Under the pieces are notes generated by a model that did no database searches, was not told where the DNA came from, and saw only the letters and a list, made by a program, of their open reading frames with translations. 64,000 bases of DNA from an uncultured Ruminiclostridium sp. (GTDB taxonomy: Bacteria; Bacillota; Clostridia; Oscillospirales; Ruminococcaceae): the NCBI GenBank assembly GCA_934490165.1, contig CAKSTB010000005.1, forward strand, positions 62,001 to 126,000, in the 5' to 3' direction. Position numbers and translations under genes: made by a program. Shown here in pieces: positions 34,714 through 43,098 of the stretch (its first letter is position 1; every line of letters starts with the position of its first letter).

Positions 34714-35741
34714 ATTATCATCATACTGTCGCCGAAGCTGAAGAAGCGATATTTCTCCTGTATCGCAACATTATAAGCGTTGAGCGTCTTTTCTCTGCCT
34801 AAGAATGCGCTTACAAGCATTATAAGCGTACTTTCGGGAAGGTGGAAATTTGTTATCAGTCCGTCTATAGCCTTGAACTCATAGCCGGGGTAAATGAATA
34901 TTCCCGTATCGTGCGAGCAGGCTTTGATCTCGCCGTTCGGGTCAAGCGATGCGGCGGATTCAAGTGTACGACAGCTTGTTGTGCCGACTGAAATAACGCG
35001 TCCTCCGCGCTCTCTGCAAGCCTTTATCTTATCGGCTGTTTCCTGCGGTATCGAGTAATGCTCGACGTGCATTTTATGATCGAGTATATTATCCTCTTTT
35101 ACAGGGCGGAATGTGCCCAGTCCGACATGAAGAGTTACAAACGCCGTATCAACGCCTTTTTCGCTAAGCTTTGTAAACACATTTTCCGTAAAATGAAGAC
35201 CTGCTGTCGGTGCGGCGGCAGAGCCTACCTCGTGGGAATAGATGGTGTTGTATCTGTCCTTATCCTTCAGCTTTTCGGTAATATAAGGGGGGAGCGGCAT
35301 CTGACCTATACGGTCAAGCACTTCAAAAATGTTATCGCCGTCATAGGTAAACTCGGCTATCCTGTCGCCACCCTCGGCATAATCGACTATCTCGGCTGTA
35401 AGTATTCCCGAAAAGTCGACCTTAGTGCCGATCTTAAGTCTTTTGCCGGGTTTGACCATGACCTCCCAGCGATTATGTGATATCTGATGCAGAAGCAGAA
35501 ACTGCACAGCGGCACCCGTTTCCTGCTTTACACCGTAAAGTCTTGCGGGAAAGACCTTGGAGTCGTTTAAAACGAGCAGGTCACCCTTTTGAAGATAATC
35601 GCATATATTATAAAAGCGGTCATGTGTTATTTCGCCGCTTTTGCGGTCAATTTTCATAAGCCGTGAGCTGTCACGCGGTTCAAGCGGAGTCTGCGCGATA
35701 AGCTCCTGCGGCAAGTCATAATAAAAATCAGATCTAAGCAT
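34710..35741 (-). CDS. queA: S-adenosylmethionine:tRNA ribosyltransferase-isomerase
   Basis: 343 residues. Makes epoxyqueuosine on tRNA. The family's N-terminus (MLRSDFYYDLPQELIAQ) and the conserved AAPTAGLHFT and STLIMLVSA blocks are present. Start 35741 is chosen for AGAGG at 7 bases; an ATG at 35774 has no site. First gene of queA-phosphoesterase-tgt. Confidence 0.95.
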   Translation of the reverse strand: MLRSDFYYDLPQELIAQTPLEPRDSSRLMKIDRKSGEITHDRFYNICDYLQKGDLLVLNDSKVFPARLYGVKQETGAAVQFLLLHQISHNRWEVMVKPGKRLKIGTKVDFSGILTAEIVDYAEGGDRIAEFTYDGDNIFEVLDRIGQMPLPPYITEKLKDKDRYNTIYSHEVGSAAAPTAGLHFTENVFTKLSEKGVDTAFVTLHVGLGTFRPVKEDNILDHKMHVEHYSIPQETADKIKACRERGGRVISVGTTSCRTLESAASLDPNGEIKACSHDTGIFIYPGYEFKAIDGLITNFHLPESTLIMLVSAFLGREKTLNAYNVAIQEKYRFFSFGDSMMII

Positions 35742-35804
35742 TGTTTTTCCTCTGTTTTTGCGTTTTTCACGCATATAGTTCTTAGCATTATTGCATACTG
35801 TTTA

Positions 35805-35833
35805 ATAATAACACATTTGCGGCAAAAAATCAA
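35805..35833 (-). promoter_or_regulatory. promoter of queA
   Basis: Minus strand TTGATT, 17 bases, TATTAT. The spacer carries GCCGCAAATGTG directly before the -10 box, the same 12 bases found at the same place in the divergent asd promoter. Confidence 0.65.
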
Positions 35834-35877
35834 ATTATTTTTTAGCGCTTCGCCATTGACAAACAGCCGCAAATGTG
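35812..35877. repeat. 12-bp inverted repeat shared by two divergent promoters
   Basis: CACATTTGCGGC (35812-35823) and GCCGCAAATGTG (35866-35877) are perfect inverted copies 42 bases apart. Each sits in the spacer next to the -10 box of one of the divergent promoters for queA and for the lysine operon. Confidence 0.7.
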
Positions 35878-35884
35878 ATAATAT
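35856..35884 (+). promoter_or_regulatory. promoter of the lysine/diaminopimelate operon
   Basis: TTGACA, 17 bases, TAATAT, immediately before the lysine riboswitch. Confidence 0.8.
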
Positions 35885-35886
35885 AA

Positions 35887-36078
35887 ACAAAGCAGGTAGA
35901 GGTGCGATTAAAGATAAGTACCCGTTGCGTCAATCTGCCGACAGATCGCAACGGTAAAAGGCTTTGTCGCCGAAGAGCATAGGCGTCGGTGCTTATGCAT
36001 CTGGTTGTGTGTCTAATAAATGCACGATTGTCATCAAGCGGTTAAGCTGTAGGTGGAGAGCTATCACATAACTTTTGT
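35887..36078 (+). promoter_or_regulatory. lysine riboswitch (L box)
   Basis: Conserved L-box segments in the right order: GGTAGAGGTGCG (35895), AAGGCTTTGTCGCCGAAGAG (35957), CTGGTTGT (36001) and GTGGAGAGCTATC (36053). The ends can close a P1 helix (ACAAAG/CTTTTGT and GGTAG/CTATC). Lysine binding should favour the terminator at 36094 and switch off asd-dapA-dapB. Confidence 0.95.
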
Positions 36079-36093
36079 AACATCTGCATACTA

Positions 36094-36127
36094 AGCCGCC
36101 TGTAACCAGTTACAAGCGGTTTTTTTA
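36094..36127 (+). terminator. riboswitch-controlled terminator
   Basis: Stem CCGCCTGTAAC/GTTACAAGCGG with one mismatch and a two-base loop region, followed by seven T. The off-state of the lysine riboswitch. Confidence 0.88.
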
Positions 36128-36170
36128 AAGAAAATATGCTAAAAGCAAAAAAAGAAGGATGGAAACTGAA

Positions 36171-37250
36171 ATGAAAAACTACAACGTAGGTATTATCGGC
36201 GCTACGGGTATGGTAGGACAGCGTTTTGCTGTTCTGCTTGAAAATCACCCCTGGTTCAATGTAAAGGTGCTCGCGGCATCTCCGCGTTCGGCAGGAAAGA
36301 CTTATAAAGAGGCTGTAGGCTCAAGATGGCTTATCGAAAAGCCCATGCCCAAGGCTATGGAAGATATCGTTATCATGGACGCTACGGCTGACATTGAAAA
36401 GATCGCATCACAGGTCGACTTTGTATTCTGCGCAGTAGATATGAAGAAGGATGAAATAAAGGCTCTTGAAGAAGCTTACGCAAAGCATGAATGCCCTGTT
36501 ATGTCAAATAACTCGGCTAACCGCTTCACAGACGATGTTCCCATGATCATCCCCGAGATCAATGACGAGCATATGGCTATCGTTGAAGCTCAGAAGAAGC
36601 GTCTTGGCACAAAGAGAGGTTTCATCTCGGTTAAGTCAAACTGCTCTATCCAGAGCTATGTTCCCGCACTCAACCCCTTACGCAAGTTCGGTATCACAAA
36701 GGTTCTCGCCTGCACATATCAGGCAATTTCAGGCGCAGGCAAGACATTTGAAACATGGCCCGAAATGGTCGATAACCTTATCCCCTACATCGGCGGTGAG
36801 GAAGAAAAGAGTGAGCAGGAGCCTCTGAAGGTATGGGGCAAGATCGAAGGCGACAAGATCGTCAAGGCTGCCGCTCCCGCTATAACAACACAGTGCCTCA
36901 GAGTTCCCGTATCAAACGGTCACTTTGCCGCAGTATTCGTAAGCTTCGAAAACAAGCCCTCAAAGGAAGAGATCCTCAATATCTGGAAGGAATACAAGGG
37001 CGCTCCCCAGGAGCTCGAGCTCCCCTCAGCTCCCAAGCAGTTCCTCAACTACTTTGAAGAGGACAATATGCCCCAGGCTAAGCTTCACAGAAACCTTGAA
37101 GGCGGTATGGCGGTTTCGATCGGCAGATTAAGAGAAGATACACAGTATGACTACAAGTTTGTCTGCCTGTCACACAACACATTAAGAGGTGCCGCAGGCG
37201 GCGCTGTCGAAATGGCTGAGCTTTACGCCGCAAAGGGCTATTTTGACTGA
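36171..37250 (+). CDS. asd: aspartate-semialdehyde dehydrogenase
   Basis: 359 residues. Reduces aspartyl phosphate to the semialdehyde in lysine, methionine and threonine synthesis. NADP-binding GIIGATGMVGQRF at the N-terminus and the catalytic cysteine in VKSNCSIQSY. Length and the GGEEEK segment fit the archaeal/fungal-type enzyme rather than the E. coli type. The start MKNYNV at 36171 is preferred because the AAGGA site is about 11 bases upstream; ATG 36159 is within that site. First structural gene of the L-box operon. Confidence 0.94.
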   Translation: MKNYNVGIIGATGMVGQRFAVLLENHPWFNVKVLAASPRSAGKTYKEAVGSRWLIEKPMPKAMEDIVIMDATADIEKIASQVDFVFCAVDMKKDEIKALEEAYAKHECPVMSNNSANRFTDDVPMIIPEINDEHMAIVEAQKKRLGTKRGFISVKSNCSIQSYVPALNPLRKFGITKVLACTYQAISGAGKTFETWPEMVDNLIPYIGGEEEKSEQEPLKVWGKIEGDKIVKAAAPAITTQCLRVPVSNGHFAAVFVSFENKPSKEEILNIWKEYKGAPQELELPSAPKQFLNYFEEDNMPQAKLHRNLEGGMAVSIGRLREDTQYDYKFVCLSHNTLRGAAGGAVEMAELYAAKGYFD

Positions 37251-37273
37251 TTGAAGATACACGGAGGTATCCG

Positions 37274-38158
37274 ATGAAAAAAACTATTTTTACAGGATCG
37301 GCAGTAGCTATCGTTACTCCTATGAACGAGGACGGAAGTATAAACTACGATAATTTCGCCGAACGCATAGAAGAACAGATCGCAGGCGGAACAGACGCTA
37401 TCGTAGTATGCGGTACTACAGGTGAATCTGCGGCTATGACAGACGAGGAGCACAAGGAATGTATCCGCTTCTGTGTTGAAAAGGTAGCTAAGAGAGTTCC
37501 TGTCATAGCAGGCGCAGGCAGTAACGATACGGCTTATGCAATTCAGCTGTCTAAGGAAGCCGAGGTACTCGGTGCAGACGCACTGCTCCTGGTAACACCT
37601 TATTATAATAAGACATCACAGAGAGGACTTATCGCACATTTCAGTGCAATCGCGGACAGCGTAAAGCTTCCGATAATCCTCTACAATGTTCCCAGCCGCA
37701 CAGGCGTGAACATTTCCGTTGAAACATACAAAGAGCTTGCCAAGAAGGATAACATAGTTGCCGCAAAGGAAGCAAGCGGAAACATAAGCGCAGTAGCTAA
37801 GATAGCCGCTGAAACAGACCTTGATATCTATTCGGGCAACGACGATCAGATTGTTCCTATTATGTCGCTCGGCGGCAAGGGTGTTATCTCGGTTCTTGCA
37901 AACTGTATGCCGGCTGAAGCGCACACCATAGCTCAGTACTGTCTTGACGGCGACTATAAGAAAGCCGCTGAGTTACAGCTTAAGCTCCTTGAATTTACAA
38001 ACGACCTGTTTATAGATGTAAACCCCATTCCCGTTAAGGAAGCGCTTAACATTATGGGTAAGAATGTAGGTCAGTGCAGACTGCCGCTTATCAGAATGGA
38101 AGACGCAAAGATCGCAAAGCTCTTCTCTTCTATGGAAAAGCTCGGTCTTACAAAGTAG
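37274..38158 (+). CDS. dapA: 4-hydroxy-tetrahydrodipicolinate synthase
   Basis: 294 residues. Condenses pyruvate with aspartate semialdehyde. Schiff-base lysine in AAKEASGN, pyruvate-binding GTTGES, and YNVPSRTG are all present. GGAGG precedes the ATG; 23 bases after asd. Confidence 0.96.
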   Translation: MKKTIFTGSAVAIVTPMNEDGSINYDNFAERIEEQIAGGTDAIVVCGTTGESAAMTDEEHKECIRFCVEKVAKRVPVIAGAGSNDTAYAIQLSKEAEVLGADALLLVTPYYNKTSQRGLIAHFSAIADSVKLPIILYNVPSRTGVNISVETYKELAKKDNIVAAKEASGNISAVAKIAAETDLDIYSGNDDQIVPIMSLGGKGVISVLANCMPAEAHTIAQYCLDGDYKKAAELQLKLLEFTNDLFIDVNPIPVKEALNIMGKNVGQCRLPLIRMEDAKIAKLFSSMEKLGLTK

Positions 38159-38179
38159 CTTTAAGAAAAGGACGTTCAG

Positions 38180-38938
38180 ATGAAAAGAATTGTAATTACA
38201 GGTGCCTGCGGTAAAATGGGCAGAGTAATAAATGACATTGTAAGTGCAAGAGATGACTGCAAGATAATCGCCGGTATTGATATTGCCGGTGAGCAGTATG
38301 CAGACTTTCCTGTTTACAAGACAATGTATGATCTGCCCGAAAAGCCCGATGTAATAATCGACTTCTCGCACCCCTCACTGCTTGATGAACTGCTCGACTA
38401 CTGCAAGATAAACAATGTTCCTGTAGTTGTAGCGACAACAGGCTACACCGAAGAACAGATAAAGCAGATAAAGGCGGCGGCAGATCAGATCCCGGTATTC
38501 TTCACATTCAATATGTCGCTCGGAATAAATCTTCTTGTTGACCTCGCAAAGCGTGCAACAAAGGTACTCGGCGATCAGTTTGATATTGAGATAGTTGAAA
38601 AGCATCACAACCTCAAGAAAGACGCTCCTTCGGGAACAGCGATAATGATAGCGGAAGCGATAAATGAAGAGCTCGGCAACAAGATGCACTATGTATATGA
38701 CCGTCACAGCGTGAGAAAGCCCCGTGAAAAGACCGAGATCGGTATGCACTCGATAAGAGGCGGTACTATAGTAGGCGAACACGATGTGATATTTGCGGGT
38801 CGTGACGAGGTTATCACACTTTCTCACAGTGCGGGTTCTAAGCAGGTATTTGCAGTCGGCTCTGTCAATGCGGCAGTATTCTTAAGCGACTGTGAAAAGG
38901 GTCTTTATCAGATGTCGGATCTTCTTTCCGAAGTATAA
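38180..38938 (+). CDS. dapB: 4-hydroxy-tetrahydrodipicolinate reductase
   Basis: 252 residues. NAD(P)H-dependent step after DapA. Rossmann start VITGACGKMGRVI, catalytic segment EKHHNLKKDAPSGTA, and IRGGTIVGEHDV near the C-terminus. Standard length. Confidence 0.96.
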   Translation: MKRIVITGACGKMGRVINDIVSARDDCKIIAGIDIAGEQYADFPVYKTMYDLPEKPDVIIDFSHPSLLDELLDYCKINNVPVVVATTGYTEEQIKQIKAAADQIPVFFTFNMSLGINLLVDLAKRATKVLGDQFDIEIVEKHHNLKKDAPSGTAIMIAEAINEELGNKMHYVYDRHSVRKPREKTEIGMHSIRGGTIVGEHDVIFAGRDEVITLSHSAGSKQVFAVGSVNAAVFLSDCEKGLYQMSDLLSEV

Positions 38939-38949
38939 CGGAGGTCAAT

Positions 38950-39399
38950 ATGACAGATATTAAAGTATACGAAAACGTGTCAATTGTAACATTTTCAGAT
39001 GTACCGTCAAGAAAGCGTTTTGTTTCGACTACGCTTACAGCGGTTGCCGAAAGCGGCATAAACATTGATATGATCTCACAGACACCGCCAAAGTCCGATA
39101 TGTTCTCGTTCGGATTTACATTCAGCGATGATGATATTCCTACACTGCTCACGGTTTTACCTAAAATCACTGCAGCGCACGGAATTACTCCCTGCGTAAA
39201 CAGCGGTAATATCAAGATCGTTATCAAGAGCGAGGAAATGGTTGATCAGGCAGGCTTCGCGGCTAAGGTATTTGAGGCTTGCGAAAACATATGCGCCGAT
39301 GTTATGCTCATTACAACGAGTGTAGACGAGATCAGTCTTCTTGTCGGCGACAGCTTTGCCGCTACCCTTCCCGAAGAGCTTAAGAAGGTTCTCGGCTGA
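38950..39399 (+). CDS. free-standing ACT-domain protein like an aspartokinase regulatory region
   Basis: 149 residues made of two ACT-like halves with no kinase domain. The segments FVSTTLTAVAESGINIDMISQ and ADVMLITTSVDEISLLV resemble the C-terminal regulatory part of aspartate kinase LysC (the first runs over two adjacent strands and a helix). Twelve bases after dapB and inside the L-box operon, so a lysine-binding regulator of aspartokinase is the natural guess. Whether it binds LysC in trans is inference. Confidence 0.75.
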   Translation: MTDIKVYENVSIVTFSDVPSRKRFVSTTLTAVAESGINIDMISQTPPKSDMFSFGFTFSDDDIPTLLTVLPKITAAHGITPCVNSGNIKIVIKSEEMVDQAGFAAKVFEACENICADVMLITTSVDEISLLVGDSFAATLPEELKKVLG

Positions 39400-39417
39400 A
39401 AATCAAATATTTAGATT

Positions 39418-39453
39418 ATGATGACATCGGAGTAAGCTCCGGTGTCATTATTA
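39418..39453 (+). terminator. terminator of the lysine operon
   Basis: Eleven-bp stem TGACATCGGAG/CTCCGGTGTCA with one G-T pair and a 4-base loop, then TTATTATT. Confidence 0.88.
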
Positions 39454-39467
39454 TTGGACGGTGAAAT

Positions 39468-41219
39468 ATGCGGAAACTGGTTAAGTATCTAAAAAAATAC
39501 AAAAAAAATGTAATACTCGGACCTATATTCAAGCTTACCGAGGCGGTATTTGAGCTTATCGTACCGCTCGTTATGGCTCAGATAATCGATGTGGGTATTG
39601 CAAACAAGGACAGCGGTTATATATGGAAAATGGGCGGAGTGCTTGTGTTGCTCGGCGTATGCGGTCTGGGATTTGCGCTGATATGTCAGTACATGGCATC
39701 GGTTGCTTCTCAGGGCTTCGGTACGGAGCTCAGACGTGAGCTATACCACCATATCAATACCCTTTCACACAAAGAGGTTGATGAATTCGGTACGCCCTCG
39801 CTTATTACAAGGCTGACCTCCGATATAAATCAGCTTCAGGTTGCTGTCGCAATGCTGATAAGACTGGTTGTAAGAGCGCCTTTCCTGGTTATCGGCTCTA
39901 CTATCATGGCTTTTATGATAGATGTCAAGCTTGCGCTTATATTCGTAATAGTGATACCGCTTGTGGCGATCGTAATGTGGCTCGTTACCACAAAGACTAT
40001 CCCTTTCTTCAAGTCTATTCAGAAGAAGCTGGACAAGACTTCGCTTATAACGCGTGAAAACCTTGTCGGTGCAAGGGCTGTACGAGCTTTCTCAAAGCAG
40101 GACTATGAACAGGAACGCTTCAAGGATAACGCTGAGGATATCGAAAAGGCGGCAGTCAAAGCAGGTAAGATCTCGGCACTGCTCAGCCCCGTGAATGCTA
40201 TTATCCTTAACCTCGCTATTGTTGCGATAATATGGTTCGGCGGGTTCTCGGTAAATGTCGGTGATCTTACACAGGGTCAGGTGATCGCGCTTGTAAACTA
40301 TATGAATCAGATCCTGCTTGCACTTGTGGTCGTAGCAAACCTTGTTGTTATCTTCACAAAGTCGGCGGCTTGTGCGGCAAGAGTAAACGAGGTGCTCGAC
40401 GCAAAGCCCTCTATTGTCGGAAAAGAAACGACTGAGGAAAATACAGACTCCTCTGCTCCGGCTGTTAAATTTGATGATGTATCTTTCAGCTATCACGACA
40501 ACAGCGAATATGCGCTTGAAGATATTTCATTCACTGCCGAAAAGGGACAGACTATCGGTATCATAGGCGGTACAGGTAGCGGTAAATCAACGCTTATCAA
40601 CCTTATTCCGAGATTTTATGACACGTCAAAGGGTTCTGTAAATGTCTACGGAACAGATGTCCGTAATTACAGCCTCGGCGACCTGCGTACAAAGATAGCG
40701 GTCGTTCCTCAGAAAGCCGTACTCTTCAGCGGCACTATCCGTGAGAATATGAAGTGGGGCGGCGATAATATAACTGATGAGCAGATATGGCGCGCGCTGA
40801 AGATTTCGCAGGCGTATGAGTTTGTTGAAAAACTGGAAAACGGGCTTGATTATGAGATACTTCAGGGCGGTAAGAACCTTTCGGGCGGTCAGAAGCAAAG
40901 ACTTACTATAGCCCGCGCGATAGCCGCAGATCCCCAAATTCTGATACTTGACGACAGCGCAAGTGCCCTTGACTTTGCTACAGACGCAAGGCTGAGAACA
41001 GCGATCAAAGAAAACTGCACAAATATGACTGTATTCCTGATTTCTCAGAGAGCGAATACGGTAAAGAATGCCGATCAGATAATTGTACTTGACGATGGTA
41101 AGATGGTCGGTACAGGTACGCACAAGGAACTGTTACAGACCTGTACGGATTACTGTCAGATCTGTCTTACACAGTTCAGTGCGGAAGAACTTGAAAAGGA
41201 GATAAACGGCGATGAGTAA
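39468..41219 (+). CDS. ABC exporter half-transporter with degenerate ATP site
   Basis: 583 residues: six-helix exporter domain then nucleotide-binding domain. Walker A GGTGSGKST and signature LSGGQKQRLTIA are intact, but Walker B is ILDDSASALD (Asp for the catalytic Glu) and the H-loop is ISQRANT (Gln for His). It is the non-hydrolysing half of a heterodimer with the next gene, which it overlaps by 8 bases. It starts 15 bases after the lysine-operon terminator with a poor ribosome site, so it may depend on partial read-through or an unseen promoter. Substrate unknown. Confidence 0.9.
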   Translation: MRKLVKYLKKYKKNVILGPIFKLTEAVFELIVPLVMAQIIDVGIANKDSGYIWKMGGVLVLLGVCGLGFALICQYMASVASQGFGTELRRELYHHINTLSHKEVDEFGTPSLITRLTSDINQLQVAVAMLIRLVVRAPFLVIGSTIMAFMIDVKLALIFVIVIPLVAIVMWLVTTKTIPFFKSIQKKLDKTSLITRENLVGARAVRAFSKQDYEQERFKDNAEDIEKAAVKAGKISALLSPVNAIILNLAIVAIIWFGGFSVNVGDLTQGQVIALVNYMNQILLALVVVANLVVIFTKSAACAARVNEVLDAKPSIVGKETTEENTDSSAPAVKFDDVSFSYHDNSEYALEDISFTAEKGQTIGIIGGTGSGKSTLINLIPRFYDTSKGSVNVYGTDVRNYSLGDLRTKIAVVPQKAVLFSGTIRENMKWGGDNITDEQIWRALKISQAYEFVEKLENGLDYEILQGGKNLSGGQKQRLTIARAIAADPQILILDDSASALDFATDARLRTAIKENCTNMTVFLISQRANTVKNADQIIVLDDGKMVGTGTHKELLQTCTDYCQICLTQFSAEELEKEINGDE

Positions 41220-42963
41220 GAAGAATAACGACAGCAGTTTTACCGTTCTTGCCAAACTGCTCAGATACACAAAGCCCTACACGTTCTATCTCGTTTTCAC
41301 GATAATCAGTGCCGTTGTAAGTGCTATTGCAACACTGTACGCACCGGTACTTATCGGTGAGGCTGTTGACTTTATAATCGACATCAACAATGTAAACTTT
41401 GAAAAGATACTTCCTATCATAATAAAGCTTGCAATTGTAGTGCTTATCGGCGCGGGATTCCAGTGGTTTATGGGCTACTGCACCAATATCCTTACACAGA
41501 GAACCGTAAGGGATCTCAGAATAGACGCTTTCAACAAGCTTCAGCGTGTGCCGCTGAGATACATTGACTCTACTCCGCACGGCGATATAATCGGAAGAGT
41601 TGTTGCCGATATCGATACTGTTTCGGACGGTCTGTTACAGGGCTTCCAGCAGATATTCACCGGCTCTGTTACAATAATCGGAACGCTGTGCTTTATGTTC
41701 TCGATAAATGTCGGAATTGCGCTTGTAGTTATCATTATCACTCCTGTATCACTGCTTGTGGCTTCAACAATAGCAAGACTTTGTTCAAAGAAGTTCAAGG
41801 AACAGGCGGCACTCAGAGGTCAGATGACCGGACTTGCAGAAGAATATATCGGAAACCAGAAGGTCGTAAAGGCTTTCTCGCGCGAAGAATACAGCGAAGA
41901 CAAATTTGAAGAGCTTAACGCAAAGCTGTATAAGGTCGGCGTAAGAGCGCAGTTCTACTCTGCCCTTACTAACCCTTCAACAAGATTTGTAAACGGTCTT
42001 GTTTATGCAGGTGTCGGAATTTTCGGCGCACTCAGCGCTATAGGCGGCGGTATCACGGTAGGTCAGCTCTCCGCTTTCTTATCATACGCAAACCAGTATA
42101 CAAAGCCGTTCAACGAAATATCAGGCGTTGTTACCGAATTACAGTCGGCGTTTGCTTCTGCAAGACGTATCTTTGCGCTTACGGAAAGCGATGATGAGAT
42201 CTCGGACGCCGGTAACATGGTTCTCACCGATGTAAACGGCAATGTCAAGATCGACCACGTTGACTTCTCATACGTTCCCGAAAGAGAGCTTATCAAGGAT
42301 CTTAACCTCGATGTCAAGAGCGGTCAGCAGATCGCAATCGTCGGTCCTACAGGCTGTGGTAAAACCACGATAATCAACCTGCTTATGCGTTTCTATGATA
42401 CAGACAAAGGCAGTATCTCGGTTGACGGAAACAATATCAAGGACGTGACCCGCGATTCGCTCAGACTGAGCTATGGTATGGTGTTACAGGAAACGTGGAT
42501 CTTTGAGGGTACAGTCCGTGATAATATTGCCTACGGCAAGCAGGACGCAACCGAGGACGAAATAATAGCCGCCGCTAAGGCAGCACACTGCCACAGCTTC
42601 ATCAAGCGTATGAAAAACGGCTATGATACTATTATCAGTGACAATGACGGTATCTCGCAGGGTCAGAAACAGCTTTTGTGCATTGCGCGTGTTATGCTTG
42701 CAATGCCGCCGATGCTGATACTTGACGAAGCTACGAGTAGTATTGATACAAAGACAGAAATGAAAATTCAGAATGCCTTTGCCAAGATGACTAAGGGCAA
42801 GACAAGCTTCATAGTTGCTCACAGACTTTCGACTATCAAGAACGCCGACACTATCCTTGTTATGGATAAGGGACGTATCATTGAGATCGGTAACCACGAA
42901 CAACTCCTTGCAAAGAACGGATTTTACGCCGAGCTTTACAACAGCCAGTTCAAGAAAACCTAA
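41212..42963 (+). CDS. ABC exporter half-transporter with canonical ATP site
   Basis: 583 residues with the same domain layout. Walker A GPTGCGKTTI, signature ISQGQKQLLCIA, Walker B LILDEATSSID with the catalytic Glu, and H-loop VAHRLST. The active partner of the upstream subunit. The degenerate-then-canonical gene order is the same as in the marR-linked pair at 9-13 kb. Confidence 0.92.
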   Translation: MSKKNNDSSFTVLAKLLRYTKPYTFYLVFTIISAVVSAIATLYAPVLIGEAVDFIIDINNVNFEKILPIIIKLAIVVLIGAGFQWFMGYCTNILTQRTVRDLRIDAFNKLQRVPLRYIDSTPHGDIIGRVVADIDTVSDGLLQGFQQIFTGSVTIIGTLCFMFSINVGIALVVIIITPVSLLVASTIARLCSKKFKEQAALRGQMTGLAEEYIGNQKVVKAFSREEYSEDKFEELNAKLYKVGVRAQFYSALTNPSTRFVNGLVYAGVGIFGALSAIGGGITVGQLSAFLSYANQYTKPFNEISGVVTELQSAFASARRIFALTESDDEISDAGNMVLTDVNGNVKIDHVDFSYVPERELIKDLNLDVKSGQQIAIVGPTGCGKTTIINLLMRFYDTDKGSISVDGNNIKDVTRDSLRLSYGMVLQETWIFEGTVRDNIAYGKQDATEDEIIAAAKAAHCHSFIKRMKNGYDTIISDNDGISQGQKQLLCIARVMLAMPPMLILDEATSSIDTKTEMKIQNAFAKMTKGKTSFIVAHRLSTIKNADTILVMDKGRIIEIGNHEQLLAKNGFYAELYNSQFKKT

Positions 42964-42992
42964 GAGGCTCTATAATAAATATTGATGAATTG

Positions 42993-43030
42993 AGAAGCTG
43001 TGATGAAATTATGCTTTCATCACAGCTTCT
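42993..43030 (+). terminator. terminator of the second ABC operon
   Basis: Perfect 16-bp stem (AGAAGCTGTGATGAAA and its complement) with a 6-base loop, followed by TTTT. Confidence 0.93.
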
Positions 43031-43045
43031 TTTTACCCTCATACA

Positions 43046-43085
43046 AGAAAACAGCTGTATGGTTTTTAGCCATACAGCTGTTTTT
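43046..43085 (-). terminator. terminator of the Asp-Thr surface protein gene
   Basis: AAACAGCTGTATGG pairs perfectly with CCATACAGCTGTTT around a 7-base loop. T-rich on both strands, so it may also back up the ABC terminator. Confidence 0.88.
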
Positions 43086-43098
43086 GGTTATTCATCTA

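Noticed and set aside
36042..36248. 68-codon minus-strand frame in the lysine riboswitch region
   Set aside because: The region is explained by the L box, its terminator and the asd start.
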